Part shown: positions 21,701 to 33,722 of the stretch, one piece after another | How positions within the stretch are numbered: position 1 is the stretch's first letter | How the letters are laid out: every line of letters begins with the position of its first letter | NCBI GenBank assembly: GCA_022575985.1 | Contig: JAKSXM010000007.1 | Location: 60,232,501-60,296,500 of the forward strand | Direction of reading: 5' to 3' | Length of the DNA stretch: 64,000 nt | Origin: Anagrus nilaparvatae | Lineage: Eukaryota > Arthropoda > Insecta > Hymenoptera > Mymaridae | The notes under the pieces: model-generated | What the model was told of the DNA's origin: nothing | Seen by the model: the letters and a program-made list of their open reading frames with translations, nothing else | The model's database searches: none | Made by a program: the position numbers and the translations under genes

Positions 21701-24502
21701 AAAAATTTTTTTATTAAAAAATGAAAAATCTGAAAGTTCATTTCAGCTCTGCAAGAAAACAGGGCGAGCTTCATCAGTGTGAGACCCTGTTTTCTGCTTT
21801 TCACATATGAACAAACAGAAAACTTAATAATTTACAAAAAAAAAAAAAAAAAAAAAATGTAAAAAAATTTTTTAAAAGAAAGAAAGAACTTACATTTTTT
21901 GACACGCCAGGAAGAGAATTTCAAGTAGAATGAGCATAGAAAGAAAGAAATCTCTCCTTCTACGTACACACACACTTAAAGCTCCCACATCTCCGTTCAA
22001 ATTATGTCGTCAAACTACAAAATATTTAAAACTAAGTATAAAATGTAAAAAATATAAAAAATATAAAAAAAAAATTTTTTATTCAATAGAATTTTTTCAT
22101 TTTTTAAAAAAATATATATGTATGTCTAGATGGTAGACGACAATTATTATTTTTGTAGGCATTTTTTCGATCAATTGCCAATTAATATTCACAAAAAAAA
22201 CAGTATAATTACTGTTTTACGTTCCAAATTAATTAAATTAATTTTGATGAAGTTTATTAAAAATAAACAACGATCTATATGGAACAAATAAACATGATAA
22301 CTTTTTTCATTATCTTTGTCTTTCCTGGCGTGTCAAAAAATGTAAGTTCTTTCTTTCTTTTAAAAAATTTTTTTACATTTTTGTTTTTTTTTTTTTTGTA
22401 AATTATTAAGTTTTCTGTTTGTTCATATGTGAAAAGCAGAAAACAGGGTCTCATACTGATGAAGCTCGCCCTGTTTTCTTGCAGAGCTGAAATGAACTTT
22501 CAGATTTTTCATTTTTTAATAAAAAAATTTTTTTCCATCTAAAAATTAACATCATATAACTTTTTTCAAGAAAAATTATTCTGTGTGACAAAGAGAGGCT
22601 CAGTCCTCAGACACACAGACAAAGATAATGAAAAAAGTTATCATGTTTATTTGTTCCATATAGATCGTTGTTTATTTTTAATAAACTTCATCAAAATTAA
22701 TTTAATTAATTTGGAACGTAAAACAGTAATTATACTGTTTTTTTTGTGAAAAGTAATAAGTTGCTGATTAAAATTAAATTATTTATATAGGTTTATCTTG
22801 GAGAGAATAATGAATGCCCAAAAAATACTTGGGAGAGTATTATTGTTCTTACAAGGAGAAAAGCGTTTTCTTCAGTTTGTAGTGATCTAGCAGTAAGAGT
22901 ATTCACTGCCACAGTATTATCAAATGCTTGCTTGAATAAAGAAAAAGTAACCATTGAATTAAATGGTAGATCGCCAAGAAAGGAATTAAGTAGAGCACAA
23001 AAAAAATGTACATTCGTAAGTGTCAACTGTTTGCTATTAAAAAAAAAAAGAGTAATGAAGTAGTATTTTAAGTGCCTAGTTCGGTAACTGAAAAATAACA
23101 GCTTTTAAAAAATTGTTGAACAAAATAGTCTTTTAGTTTTTTTAGCAATTTTGAATAAGCTGGTATTATTTTATTTAACGGACGAAGCGTATTTAAAACT
23201 TTTTTTATAAAATAAGTTAAGTAGATAAACTTTTTTATAAGCATTTACAGCACTATTTGGGTAGAAAAAATTATTTTTATTTCATGATGTAAATATGCTT
23301 CCTTTTCTGCCCTGAAAACTATGCTTAAAACAAGCTTTTTTTTTCCACTTTTTTTTCTAGGGAAGAAAGTGACTACTACTTTTAAGCGTAGTATTTTTTT
23401 TTTAATTTAAATTAAATTAATCTTAAAAAAAAAATGGGACAATCCGGGACGCGACCCACCAACCATCGGTTTAATAGACTTATACACATGCCTCTAGGCT
23501 ACCGTGCTATAGACTAAAGTAAATCTAATTTCGATAAATATAAACTGTGAATAAAGTGCGAGTGAGATAGAATATATACGACCGTCGACTGCGGTTAATA
23601 GTATATACTTCGTTATTTAACCACGTATTCTTCATAAATGTATATATGTAACTTATTGATTTAATCTTATTATTTTTTCTTTTGCATGAAAAGGAAGCAA
23701 TTTACATCTCCAAATAAAAAACTATGTCTTGTACACGAAGCTAAAAGTGGATCTTTAGACTCGTTAACGTATTGGTCGCTCGTTTCAAAAAAATCGACTC
23801 GGGCGCAAGCGCCCTCGTTCGATTTTTTTAAAACTCTCGACCAATAACGTTAAACTCGTCTAAAAAGATCCACCTTTAGCCCTTGTATAAAAAATAGATA
23901 TTATTCGATCATAATAAATTTTACTGCACTGTTTTTAGTCTGGTAAAAAAAAAAGAAGAGGTTACTTTTGCTAGATTACTTTGAAAAAATAAGATTAAAA
24001 AAAAAACTTTTGTTTTGTCAGCGTATAATAAAACAGTATATTTTTTTGTATCTAATACATACATTATTTTTTACAAAAATTTGTTTTGAAAAAATTATTT
24101 AAAATTTTGTAATCCATTTTAACTATTAATTTCTGCAAACTAGTAAAGAGTTTTTACGATTTTTTTTATAAGTAGGACTAATTCATTAAGAAAACATTGC
24201 CATGCACTATGGTTTTTCAATGCATGGAAAAAAATAAACAACTAATTAAGTAAAACTTATAATTAATAAGAAAAAAAAACCCATTTTTATTTTTTGTTTA
24301 ACATTTAATGTTTTAACTTTGGTTTTAACACGCAGGTCGCTGTGACGCAGTATTAAAACATTACTTCCGTAGTAAATGGGACAGCAATAGAATTCATTAT
24401 TTGACTGGTGCTCTAACCACATTATCAAAAACAATAGCAAAAGTTAGGGCTGATTTCTATGGAGTAACGAAAACCGAAAAAGAAAGAATTAATGAAGAAT
24501 AA
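18787..24502 (+). CDS. multi-exon gene, BEN-domain-like nuclear protein (possibly broken)
   Basis: Proposed exons are 18787-19027, 19949-20079, 20167-20485, 20577-20756, 20840-20899, 21222-21308, 21374-21498, 22791-23015 and 24336-24502. Splice phases agree across the first seven joins. Exon 1 starts MNYAAVMYTKIRTKSG. Exons 2-7 encode a charged, Ser/Lys/Glu-rich, probably disordered linker. Exon 8 (VYLGENNECPKNTWESII ... DLAVRVFTATVLSNACL ... NGRSPRKEL) resembles the core of a BEN domain, a DNA- or protein-binding fold of chromatin regulators; exon 9 (CDAVLKHYFRSKW) would complete it. Oddities: exon 4 contains in-frame TAG TAA at 20657-20662, and the exon 8 to exon 9 join is out of phase by one base, so a small exon may be missing or the gene is decaying. 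Introns 7 and 8 have been enlarged by repeats. The palindrome boundary lies 20 bp into exon 2. The BEN assignment is by pattern, not by search. Confidence 0.55.
21524..22762. mobile_element. fold-back element inserted in intron 7 of the BEN-like gene
   Basis: Arms 21535-21905 and about 22325-22695 are inverted copies (e.g. AAGAAAACAGGGCGAGCTTC, ATTTTGATGAAGTTTATTAA), and 22191-22320 is mirrored by 22620-22748. The 13-base string AAAGTAATAAGTT lies on both sides (about 21523-21535 and 22750-22762), as expected of a target-site duplication. Removing the element and one copy leaves an intron of about 64 bp, in line with the other short introns. No protein is encoded. Confidence 0.7.
23440..23530 (-). 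other. possible tRNA-derived SINE or degenerate tRNA
   Basis: On the minus strand, GCACGGTAGCCTAGAGGCAT contains a good RNA polymerase III A box (TAGCCTAGAGG fits TRGYNNARNNG). About 45 bases on, GGTGGGTCGCGTCCC resembles a B box at 7 of 9 positions. A run of T follows. It lies in intron 8 of the BEN-like gene. No cloverleaf with paired arms could be drawn convincingly, so this is more likely a SINE head than a working tRNA. Confidence 0.35.
23730..23889. mobile_element. short hairpin MITE
   Basis: A near-perfect 140-bp inverted repeat (23740-23880) has arms GCTAAAAGTGGATCTTTAGA... and its mirror ...AAGATCCACCTTTAGC. The centre is the palindrome GGGCGCAAGCGCCC. It lies in intron 8 of the BEN-like gene and is non-coding. 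Target duplications are unclear. Confidence 0.65.
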
Positions 24503-25225
24503 GATGTTTTTAGAAATTAATTAAAAATTAATATAAAATTAAAGTATTTAATTTAAAAATTTTTTATTTTATCAATTGCAGATCTCATTAATTAACCCAA
24601 TTTTAAGAAACTGATAACGCATAATATTATTGTCATCCTATATTTTTTTTGTGATTTAAAGAAAGTGATTAAAGATTTGTAACTGGGTTTTATTAATATT
24701 AAGATGAAGATAAGTAAAAAAATAAGCAAAGTAAAATAATAACATTTTTTAATTATGTTATAACATACCAAAAACGTATATTTTAATACAATATATATAT
24801 TTAAATATAATTTAGATGTCTGTGTTTATAATACTAGTATCAACATAATTGTTGCAAAAATTTTATTAAAAACAGTTACTTAAAATAAATTATGATACAC
24901 TACTTATATTTACTGTGTTTGAATCACTTTTCCTGTAAAATGTTATTTTAATAGTAACAAATCCAAAAATCCAGCTCTCATAAAAATAATTCATTATTTT
25001 TGCAAATTAAAAATTTAATCATAAACTGCAATAGAATAAACTCTTGGGACAATATATCAGAAGCAAATTTTAAAATATGTCAAAAATACTTTTAAACTTA
25101 AAGCAATACAAGTTTAAATCCACACTTATCTTTATATTAATTAAAATGATAATGATATCATAGTTAAAAAAACTCATGAAAGTATTTATTAATTTAATAT
25201 TATTTTATTATTTTTTTTTATTTTG
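24503..25225. other. A+T-rich 3' flank of the BEN-like gene
   Basis: No gene is seen. An AATAAA lies near 24885, which could serve as a distant polyadenylation signal. Confidence 0.45.
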
Positions 25226-25229
25226 TAAA

Positions 25230-25372
25230 TAGTATTAGTACGTCCTCAAAGACGTCCTAAAAGACGTCATTAATTTATTTCAAAAAATTTTGAAATTAGT
25301 ATTAGGACGTCCTATAAGTCTCATAAATGAACGTCCCCCAGGACGTCCTGGGGGGCGTCTTTACTTTTACGC
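25230..25372. repeat. cluster of GACGTC palindromes
   Basis: Six or so copies of (A/G)GACGTC(C/A)T occur in 140 bp, including CCAGGACGTCCTGG and GTATTAGGACGTCCTA. An inverted pair AAAATTTTGAAATT is also present. It looks like a small MITE or a decayed tandem repeat; no protein is encoded. Confidence 0.5.
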
Positions 25373-25833
25373 GGTATATTATTGATATGTACTCAATAAT
25401 ATGTAATTATTTTCAGTTAATTATTTTAATTATTTTCAAGTTTTACAAAAAAACACTTAATTTTTAAAAGGCTAAATACTGTACCTCGGGATATATTAGT
25501 ATGCTAAGTTAGAATACCACAGTCAAATTTTCCCGAATCAGACTTCGACTATAATATTTTCTACTTTAAAAAATTTGTTCATTTTTTCAAAAAAAAGCCC
25601 ATTCTGGGTTTGACATTTTGAATCCTTAAATTTGGGTATAAAATTGTGGCTCAGCGCACCTGAATACCCACCAAATCTATTTATTTACTTTAAAAAATTT
25701 TGCTTTTTTCGAAAAAATAGGCCAACTTTTTCGCTACTAGAACTATATTTAAAATTAAAATATTGATCGTATCAGGCAAATGACCGTTTATTCCTCAAGA
25801 ATTATGTTCATTATTGCTATTTAAAAAGTTATT

Positions 25834-27373
25834 TTTTTTTTTTTTTTTTTTTTTGGCCCCTTCAAGAAGGGGCCTTTTTCGTAGGACGAGGAGAATGCAT
25901 TTACGCATACCATACACGCGTACTGTATGGTTATGTGGGACTCAACCTCAAATTTGTATCTGGGGTTGCCCAGATATACACAATTGAGGAATTACAATAC
26001 CCACTAAACTCCCCACCCTCCTGCATTTATGACAATATCATAGAATCCGGACCGGGACTCCCTGTTTAGGTATTACTTCGGTCCGGAAACAATGCAGCCA
26101 AGGCATTTCTTCGCCATACCCTGTCAATAAAGGAGGAGATTTTCCTACGAGAGGAAACCTTCCTCCTTTTTTCCAATCAGTGTCGCCCGTACGTACTTTC
26201 AGCGAAGCGAGCACACCCTTCAGAGAAGTGAGGACACCCAAAAAAGGTGTGCTCAGCGGTATCCAGCTCGCCAGGGCAATGCAAGCATTCCGGAGATGTC
26301 ACCTTGCTCCACTTGAAAAGCATATCGCGGAAATAACCGTGACCAGTTAGGAACTGTGTGAGGTAGAAGTCTACCTCTCCATGATCACGGTTCATCCAGC
26401 TTTCCAAATCGATGATAAGGCGGTGCGTCCAACGTCCCCTCGGGTCACCATTCCACCTATACTGCCAGCATTCCAGTGTGTGGGAGCGAGCGCGAACGGA
26501 AGCTACGTCGCGCTTTTCTTCCTCACGGTTATAGATCGCCTGCCTTTCCAAGGCAAGCAGGTCGATGGGAATCACCCGAGCCACCACCTGAATCGCTGGC
26601 TCTGATACTGTCTTGTACGAGCAAGCGATTCGAAGTTCCGCCTGCCTCTGTACTGCCTTTAGTTTCTTGCAGTACTTTTTTATGCGGACATTGTCCGCCC
26701 ACACCTTTGCACCGTAGAGCAAGATGGAGTTGACTGTCGTCATCAACATCCTCCTCTTCTCTGATCTGGGACCGCCGATGTTCGTCATTAGCCACGAGAG
26801 GGACTTTGTCACCCGACTTTTCACAGGCCTGCTGGAATTGTCTATTGTAGGTCAACTTGTTATCCAAGAAGACCCCCAAATATTTGACCGATGGTTTGGT
26901 CTGGATCATGAGGGGATTACCTCCGTCATCAAAGCTGACGCCGAATATGGTATCAACCCTTCTCCGGGTCAGAAGGACAATCTCCGTTTTCGGGACTGCC
27001 AGTCTTAGTCCGTGATCCGACATCCAGCTATTGATAAGGCGCATGGCCTCATCCAAGGTATTCTGCTGGTCCTCTGGCTCTCGAGCTGTTATGGTTAGAG
27101 CAACGTCATCCGCGTATCCGATCATGGAGCATCCATCCGGAAGCTCAATCTTTAGCAAGCCGTCGTAAAAGGCATTCCACAGATCAGGACCCAGAACTGA
27201 ACCCTGCGCTATGCCTGCGCTTAATACTTTACCTCTTGTGCCATCGAGCGTGTCCCAGCGCAGGTATCGGTCCCGGAGGTAATCTCTGAGTATATTTCTC
27301 AGATAATCCGGAACTCTGAATACCTGCTCGAGGGAGTGCAACATATCGTCCCACTTAGCCGAGTTGAATGCGT
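25834..27373 (-). mobile_element. 5'-truncated R1-clade non-LTR retrotransposon
   Basis: This is a G+C-richer insertion on the minus strand. A perfect 14-bp target duplication, TTTAAAAAGTTATT, lies at 25820-25833 and 27374-27387, and a ~25-base tail (T-run on the plus strand) starts at the 3' end. Truncation has removed the endonuclease ORF and the first part of reverse transcriptase. R1 elements normally target 28S rDNA and make a 14-bp duplication; here the duplication length fits but the site is not rDNA. The 3' UTR is about 25854-26176. Confidence 0.85.
26177..27344 (-). pseudogene. reverse transcriptase ORF fragment of the R1-type element (frameshifted)
   Basis: Frame 1 (27344 to about 26815) has fingers/palm motifs: AGIAQGSVLGPDLWNAFYDG, the catalytic GYADDVALTI (YADD), and KPSVKYLGVFLDNKLTYNR. 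Near 26812-26825 the frame shifts. The second frame (26824-26177) continues with SLSWLMTNIGGPRSEKRR, ILLYGAKVWAD, LKAVQRQAELRIACSYKTVS, LLALERQAIY, the R1-typical LTQFLTGHGYFRDML, and a C-terminal zinc knuckle CLHC...DTAEHTFFGC. After the stop at 26177 the remaining C-terminus is scrambled by stops and frameshifts (to about 26038). With the 5' end missing, the copy is inactive. Confidence 0.85.
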
Positions 27374-27387
27374 TTTAAAAAGTTATT

Positions 27388-27634
27388 ACGTTAAAAAATA
27401 TTATATATTTTTTTTATTCGTTACTAAACTCACGAATTCCCTTAAAGTGTTCAAAACCCCATCCTTGACCCTACCATTCCATCAAAAAATTTTTCCAAAT
27501 TTTTTCGAAGAAATTATACAAAAATCTTTAAGTAATTTTATTGCGCTAAATTAGCGATATATTTGGCACTAGGGAAATTATGTTTATCTACTATTACCAG
27601 CAAAAAATAAAAGTTAAATAACATCTTGAAGATT
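27388..27634. other. intergenic flank of the R1 insertion
   Basis: It continues the sequence interrupted at 25820. The pre-insertion DNA (25440-25820 plus 27388-27634) is A+T-rich with no clear coding content. Confidence 0.5.
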
Positions 27635-28710
27635 TTAAATTTTTTATTAAAAATTATTGATTAATGTCATTCTGGCCATGAATCCCAAGTCGTTGAGTGA
27701 TAAAAAAATAATATTAATTTAACTATTTATATAATACCAAAAATACTTTATAAATTCAAAAAATTAATTTTTTATATTATTTACAAATTTAATGATAAAT
27801 ACTTTTTAATTTTTTATTAATTTACATTTTATATATTATTGTTTATTTTTTAAATTTGCGTTTTATAAAATTATTGCGATTTGATAGGAAAAATAATTAA
27901 CTTCCGGAATTTTCCACATAAGACTAATGCAATATTTAATTATCTTTGTGCCCTTATATCTCAAAATTTTGCACGACTATTGACTATATAAGACCCATAC
28001 CATTCGATTCATGAGGCTTTTCTCTAATAAACTGCATGTCTTAATTGGGAAATTCATTGGTCCTTAAAAACAATTAAATTTTGATTGATATTTAAGAAAT
28101 ATAAACCATAAATTTTAATATTGTTAGGTAGGTTCTGCAGAAGAGCTTTCCATGGAAGAGCTCTTCTAGCTATATTGGACATTTTAAGGTAAATTGACGA
28201 AATTCTTACTGTAAGAATAATTGACGAAATTCTTACTACTTATATTTTTTTCTTATAATAAATATTTTTTTGGAGAAATGCTTAATAATTAAAAAATTTT
28301 TCTATTTTTAAATTATTCTTTTTATTGCAAATTTTTAATTTTTATTATAATTATTATTGAGAATGAATTGGTAAATAATTGTTGTAAATTTAAAAAATAT
28401 TTTATGTTTAATTAATTTCCCTAATTATTAATTATTTTAAATTAAAAAAAAGAATAATTTTTAATGATTTTTTTATTTCGTTTTTAATTTAAATATTATT
28501 AATTAGAAATAAAGAATAATTTTTAAAGGGTTATTATTTTGTTTATTTTGTTTTTGATTTAAATTATAATATTTTTGAAAGAATCGCTTATTATTTTATA
28601 ATTAAATTTTAAATTTATTATCACTCGCGCGCTTGAAAAGTTACTAGGTACTAACCTCACTTAGTTAGCAGATCCGCCATTTGCAATTTTTCTCACTAGG
28701 ATGTCAACAC
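27635..28710 (+). repeat. uninterrupted copy of repeat 'A' plus the palindrome-arm repeat
   Basis: 27635-28330 matches 10800-11517, and 28335-28705 matches 17566-17935. This copy lacks the fold-back element, so it represents the pre-insertion arrangement. It contains a local palindrome near 28140-28170 (AGAAGAGCTTTCCATGGAAG). No gene. Confidence 0.7.
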
Positions 28711-29062
28711 TGCGGCTCTACCCCGCCTTATTAAGAGTGTTCATTTTTAGTAGTATGTACGCTGTCAAATATGGTGTTGATTGTTATTTCGTTATAATTT
28801 GTAAATAATTAATTCTCGTGGAATATATATTTATTTAAAAAAACAAAATTTATTTAATTTTGTTTATCTTATCCGACTTAATATACTTTATACTGATAGT
28901 TAAAGCAAAAGTAATCTACGCAAAATTAATTAAATATTATTAGTGGAGTTAACAAGTTTTATAGATTATAAAATTAAATTTAGGAGAAATTTGCTTCTGT
29001 AATTATATAAACTTATCCAGATACATTATTTACACAATAATTACTAAAAATAATTACTAAAA

Positions 29063-30589
29063 ATGAAAGGTACCAGATTTTTAATTGTAACTATTATTTT
29101 AAGTTAACATGCATCTTTAATAACATATTATATATTAAATTGTTTTTCAGAATAACCTTCATGAAATTGAAAATATAAATCAACTAAGTGATGATTCTTT
29201 AATAATTTTTTTTAAATACTTACCAATACTAGATAAATTAAAAATTGAAGTAGTATGCAAGAAATGGCATAATTTAGGTAAATATTATTGGAGCAATGAG
29301 AATCATCTCAGTTTGTGTTCATATTTTCCAGCTAATAATAGAATATTAAATACAAATGATACAACCAAAATCATTGGTACTATATTAAAAAACTGTGGAA
29401 AATATATATATTCATTATCGATTCATTATAATTTGAAGGTAGAAACTCCAATATTATTTGCATTAATGTGCAAATATTGTGAAAGCATAGGAAAAATCGA
29501 AATATATGATTCTAGAGAGGATGATAAAAAATTTACGGAAAATTATCTTAGATTATTATTCACCAGTAATTCTAATATTTACTGTATCACCTTGTGTGAC
29601 ATAAATTTGAAAGGCTCTTCCTTTTTAATGTTAAATGTACAAAAAATTGTTAAATTAGAATTAAATAATTGCATTTTCGATTCTATATTTTTAGATGATT
29701 TCTTATGTCACTTGAATAATTTAAAAATAATAGATATAAAATTAAAAGATTCTAATGCTGCTGTTGGAATTATTGATGCATTAAATTTAAGCAATTGCAA
29801 TTGCGTACAGTAATTAATGTTCGTAATATACCAGCTGACATTTTAAAAACGTTAGTATCTAGACAAAAGCATTTATGTTTCCTTTATTTATCGGATTTAA
29901 CAATAAATAATGACTTTATAGATACTTTGTCAGTTTCTGTGTAAAAAATGCATTGTGGTTTCATAACAAGTGTACCATATTCGTTATGCAATTTGAAAAA
30001 TTTAAAAGACTTTAAGTGTAAAATTGATAATTTAACTGACGAGTTTGTAAATATTAACCAAATGCCCCAACCTGGAAAATTTAGTTATAAATTTAGTTAT
30101 TGAAATTAATGAATATGCATTAACTTCAATCGGAGAATTTGATTTTACTAAATTCAAGAATATCAAATCGATTAATTTTGATTTTAATGGGATATATAAT
30201 TGCCTAGATAATATTTTAATAGCATTATCTTATTACAAAACTCTTAACAGTTTATCATTTCTTTATCACCCTTCAATAACAATCTTTGGCATACTGGGTA
30301 TGCATTCTAATTGTGATTTGAGAAAATTTGCGATTTCAGAAATAAAAGGTAATCTCACTAACGAAGCATTAGCTATTTTAGTTAAACATTATGTTAATTT
30401 AAGAGAAATTTGTTTTCATTGTGAAATTAATTATTTTCTAAATTTAAAATCAGTAAATGAAATTAAAGAAAAGCGAAAAGATAAACATGTTTTAGAAATA
30501 ATTGTAATGTTAGAAACAGAATCAGAAAGTGAAATTGAAGAGGTTGAATATAATAAAAAATTCACTTTAGTTAAACTGTATTGCGAATA
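29063..30589 (+). pseudogene. decayed F-box / leucine-rich-repeat gene
   Basis: The main exon opens after an acceptor (TGTTTTTCAG, ending 29150). It starts with an F-box (INQLSDDSLIIFFKYLPILD ... VVCKKWHNLGKYYW, 29175-29295), the motif by which such proteins bind Skp1 in ubiquitin ligases. Irregular leucine-rich repeats follow (LKGSSFLMLNVQKIVKLELN, LCHLNNLKIIDIKLK). A possible tiny first exon is ATG 29063-29086, with donor GTAACT in phase 0. The frame breaks at a TAA (29811). LRR-like sequence continues in other frames at 29812-29943, 29950-30100 and 30105-30589, the last open stretch ending at a TAA after LVKLYCE. At least three disruptions mark it as a pseudogene. A diverged, rapidly evolving F-box family is likely. 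Confidence 0.65.
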
Positions 30590-30599
30590 ACAGTATAAT

Positions 30600-32300
30600 A
30601 AATATTAATGTTTATTTGAATACGTATTAAAATGCAAAATATTATAACTATTATAATCATGAAAACAGAATAGAAAACTTGCATTTTAAAAAGCATTTCT
30701 ATACATAATATTTTCAAAATAATTTGTTAAATATTTGTAGCCTTTAGCTAGCTAAAAAATATAAACATTTTTTTTTTTTTTTGTTTTTTTAATAATAATC
30801 ATCTATTTCGATTGTTTTAACTTTTTATTTAATTTTTCAAACATTTTTCTGTAAGAAATTGTAACAGTTACAATGTCCGCACATGATTTTTTTATTTTAA
30901 AAATAAAATCATATTTATTTTCTATCAACATTTATTAAGTATTTTTTGAATTAGGTAATTTTTAGTTGGTTAAGTGATACAAAAATAAAATGATTATTAT
31001 TAATTATAAAATACGCACACACACACACAAGTTTGTGAAAGTTTTGGTTTTTTAGTTTTTCTTTCATATATGACAGTTGAAAAAATGAATCATTATCCAA
31101 AATAAGAATATTTTTTGTTTTTCTGTGTTAACCTGTGCTATTTTTTTTTCTATAAATATTTAAGTCGTTTTTAAAAAATGTTAATGCGTAACTTAGGCTT
31201 AATTAAAATTAGTTTTCGATTCAAAACAGCAAGTTTAGAACTTTTTTGGAAAGTTTGGTGCTAGGCGTGAAATCTGACGTTTTAATAAAAATTAAATACA
31301 AGTTAATTACAAATTTAACATTTACAATTTTTGGGGTATATCGTTTTAAAGTAATATTTCAATTTTTGTCCCTTAAAAAATTAAAATAAGAAAACTGTAA
31401 ACAATTGATAAATATCTTTAAAAATGAAAGAATTTTTCTTGGGACTTTGAAAATTTAACTTATTCAGAATTTTATTATATTTGATTCAAGAGCCTTCACA
31501 ATTCCAAATATGTTTTCAACAAATAATTCTATTTTCAGATACTGACTAATGTACTTTTTCTACTGATGCATATTTTCATTAACAAATTCTTAACTACGTT
31601 ATTGATCATATTCACTAAAATTTTTTTTAGTCTCATTAAAGGGCGTTAATTTCATTTTATTTATTTCAGAGTGATCAGAAATTATTGTTTTGCTGCCGGT
31701 TTTACTCATATGTATTAAAACTCGAATCAAGTTTATATTTAAATTTTTTTAATGTTGTGAAGTAAAACTGTTTACAAATCAAGTGTAATGAAAATGTGAA
31801 TCTCAAATTTAATTGGTTTATTTTTCCGAGGTCGAAAAAAAAGTTTCTATTAATGAAAATTTTAATTTTTTGTCCCAGAAATGATGAAAAATTTCAAATA
31901 ATTTCAAAAAATTCAAATCAATCAAATTTCCAGTTTTACTTAAAAATTAATTTAATTAAAAATTAATTTTAATGATTTATTTGATTAATTATAGAAGATA
32001 ATTTTATAAAAATCTTATATTTTAAAGAGGTCTGTACCTGTTTTTTAAAATTACTTTTCTATGACAAAATTTTTTATCCAATTTACCTTTCTTTTTATTT
32101 TTTTATTTTAATATTTTAATTTTATATCTTTGGTGGTGAGTTTAATTACACTTTGAAAAATGAGAATTTATTAATTGACGATAAATTATGAAATATATTT
32201 TTTATTATGGGATATTTTATATGACTTTATGATTGTATTTTATTTTTATTTTCAAATATTTTATAAGACTTATTAGATACATTTAAAACAACAATTTTGT
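30600..32300. other. A+T-rich intergenic DNA with a short (CA) run
   Basis: No coding or repeat structure is recognised in about 1.7 kb, apart from a (CA)n microsatellite at 31013-31028 and many homopolymer runs. Confidence 0.5.
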
Positions 32301-32569
32301 TATATACAATCCCGAAGATGATGTTCCAGTGCTTCCAACTATTGATGTACCCAACGATGAAAATTTTAAAGACGTTAATTCCAGTAAAATTTTGCCGAAT
32401 GTTTCACGATAACATGTTAATTTATTCTGTAAAAGGTGTGTAAAAAGTTTACGAAAATCCTAAAAATTAGTAAAATTAAAAAAAAAATTTTTTAGTTTTT
32501 ATCAAACCGATTTTTATTAAGTTATAATTAATGAAAATTATAAAAAAATTTATTTTCAGTTTTGATTTC

Positions 32570-33720
32570 AAAATTGATAAAGGAGAAGAAATGTACGAAA
32601 ATTATTTCTTAGAAAGTTTAAGATTTTGCACGGAAGAGGACTTTTTTTTTTTAAAGGAAAATGCTTTGCTGAAATGAGAAAAAGTTCTAAATACTATATT
32701 CATTTGAAAATTACAAGTGATGCAATAATTGAAAGGACACATTGCGGCTGTGCAGCTGGAGAAAGTGGATCTGCCCATTGTAAACATGTTATTGTGGTTT
32801 TGCTGGCGATAGTAGATTTAGTGCAAAATAAAAAAATTAAATTAAGAAAAGCATGCACTGAAAAATTAAAAAAATATCATCCAAGACAGCCTTATTTGGG
32901 CACTCCAGTTAAGGCATGCAATATACTGACAAAAAAGAGAAAAAATGAAAATAATATTATTTATGATCCACGCAAGCCTGCATACAGAAAAGGGAACGTG
33001 GGTGATAGAATAAACAATATCTGTGGTTCAAGTAAGCTTGACATGGCCATAAAATCCTTAATAATGCCAGCTAATCCTTATGCTATAGAACAAGATCATG
33101 ACTATTGTAAGGAAACCTTGCAAACAATGTTTTTGAAATCAATTAAATTAATTGATTTATCAACAGAAGATGTTATAAAAATTGAAAAGGCAACAAGAGG
33201 TCAGCATGAAAATCCAGTATGGCTTCATTTAAAAAGTTTCAGGATGACATCTTCAAATTTTTCTGAAATTTGTAAGGCTCAAACAAAATTTTATTCTGAT
33301 CCAACTAATTTTGGAATAATAAATGAGCCAGTAGCTGTCAGTAAATTTATAAAAAAATACAATTGTAATTTGCCAGTTGAAAAATGTGGTCTATTTATAT
33401 TTAAAGATCATCCTTACTTAGCTGCATCTACAGATAGGCTCTTAGGCCAGGATGGTTTAATTGAAGTAAAGTGTTCATATGCATCAAGAAATAATTATAT
33501 AACTCCTACTACAGTTCCTTTCCTTGAATATAGTGAATGTGGAGAATTGATGTTAAAACTTAATCATAAATACATGTACCAGATTCAAGGGCAATTAGAA
33601 TCTTGTGGTAGACAATATTGTATTTTAGTAGTTTATACAAGAGTAGATTTGAGAGCCATAAAAATTAAAAGAAACGATCATTTTGTTAACAAAATGTTGA
33701 TTGACCTAAATCAATTTTAG
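32570..33720 (+). pseudogene. SWIM zinc finger plus YqaJ-type nuclease, probably frameshifted
   Basis: The long ORF (32626-33720) begins FFFKGKCFAEMRKSSKYYI. It has a SWIM zinc finger, CGCAAGESGSAHCKH (CxC...CxH), near residues 45-60. The C-terminal nuclease fold of the YqaJ / lambda-exonuclease group (PD-(D/E)XK) shows FRMTSSNFSEI, GIINEPVAV (first acid), and AASTDRLLGQDGLIEVKC, which gives the D and ExK of the active site. Upstream, 32570-32640 is coding-like in another frame (KIDKGEEMYENYFLE); the switch falls at a run of 11 T. The stop at 33718-33720 directly abuts coding-like sequence in another frame. Both points suggest one-base slips. The same architecture occurs in the intact transposon gene at 56483-58153, so this is probably an old copy of such a nuclease, here without a transposase partner. 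Confidence 0.6.
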
Positions 33721-33722
33721 AA

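Noticed and set aside
23740..23880. hairpin considered as a structural RNA gene
   Set aside because: Arms and symmetric centre are typical of a MITE; no polymerase III boxes or known RNA features.
26381..27008. plus-strand frames of 74-94 codons
   Set aside because: Antisense to the reverse transcriptase of the R1 element.
31013..31028. (CA)n run as a possible CRISPR or satellite array
   Set aside because: A simple microsatellite of about 8 units; no spacers. No CRISPR-like array exists in the window.
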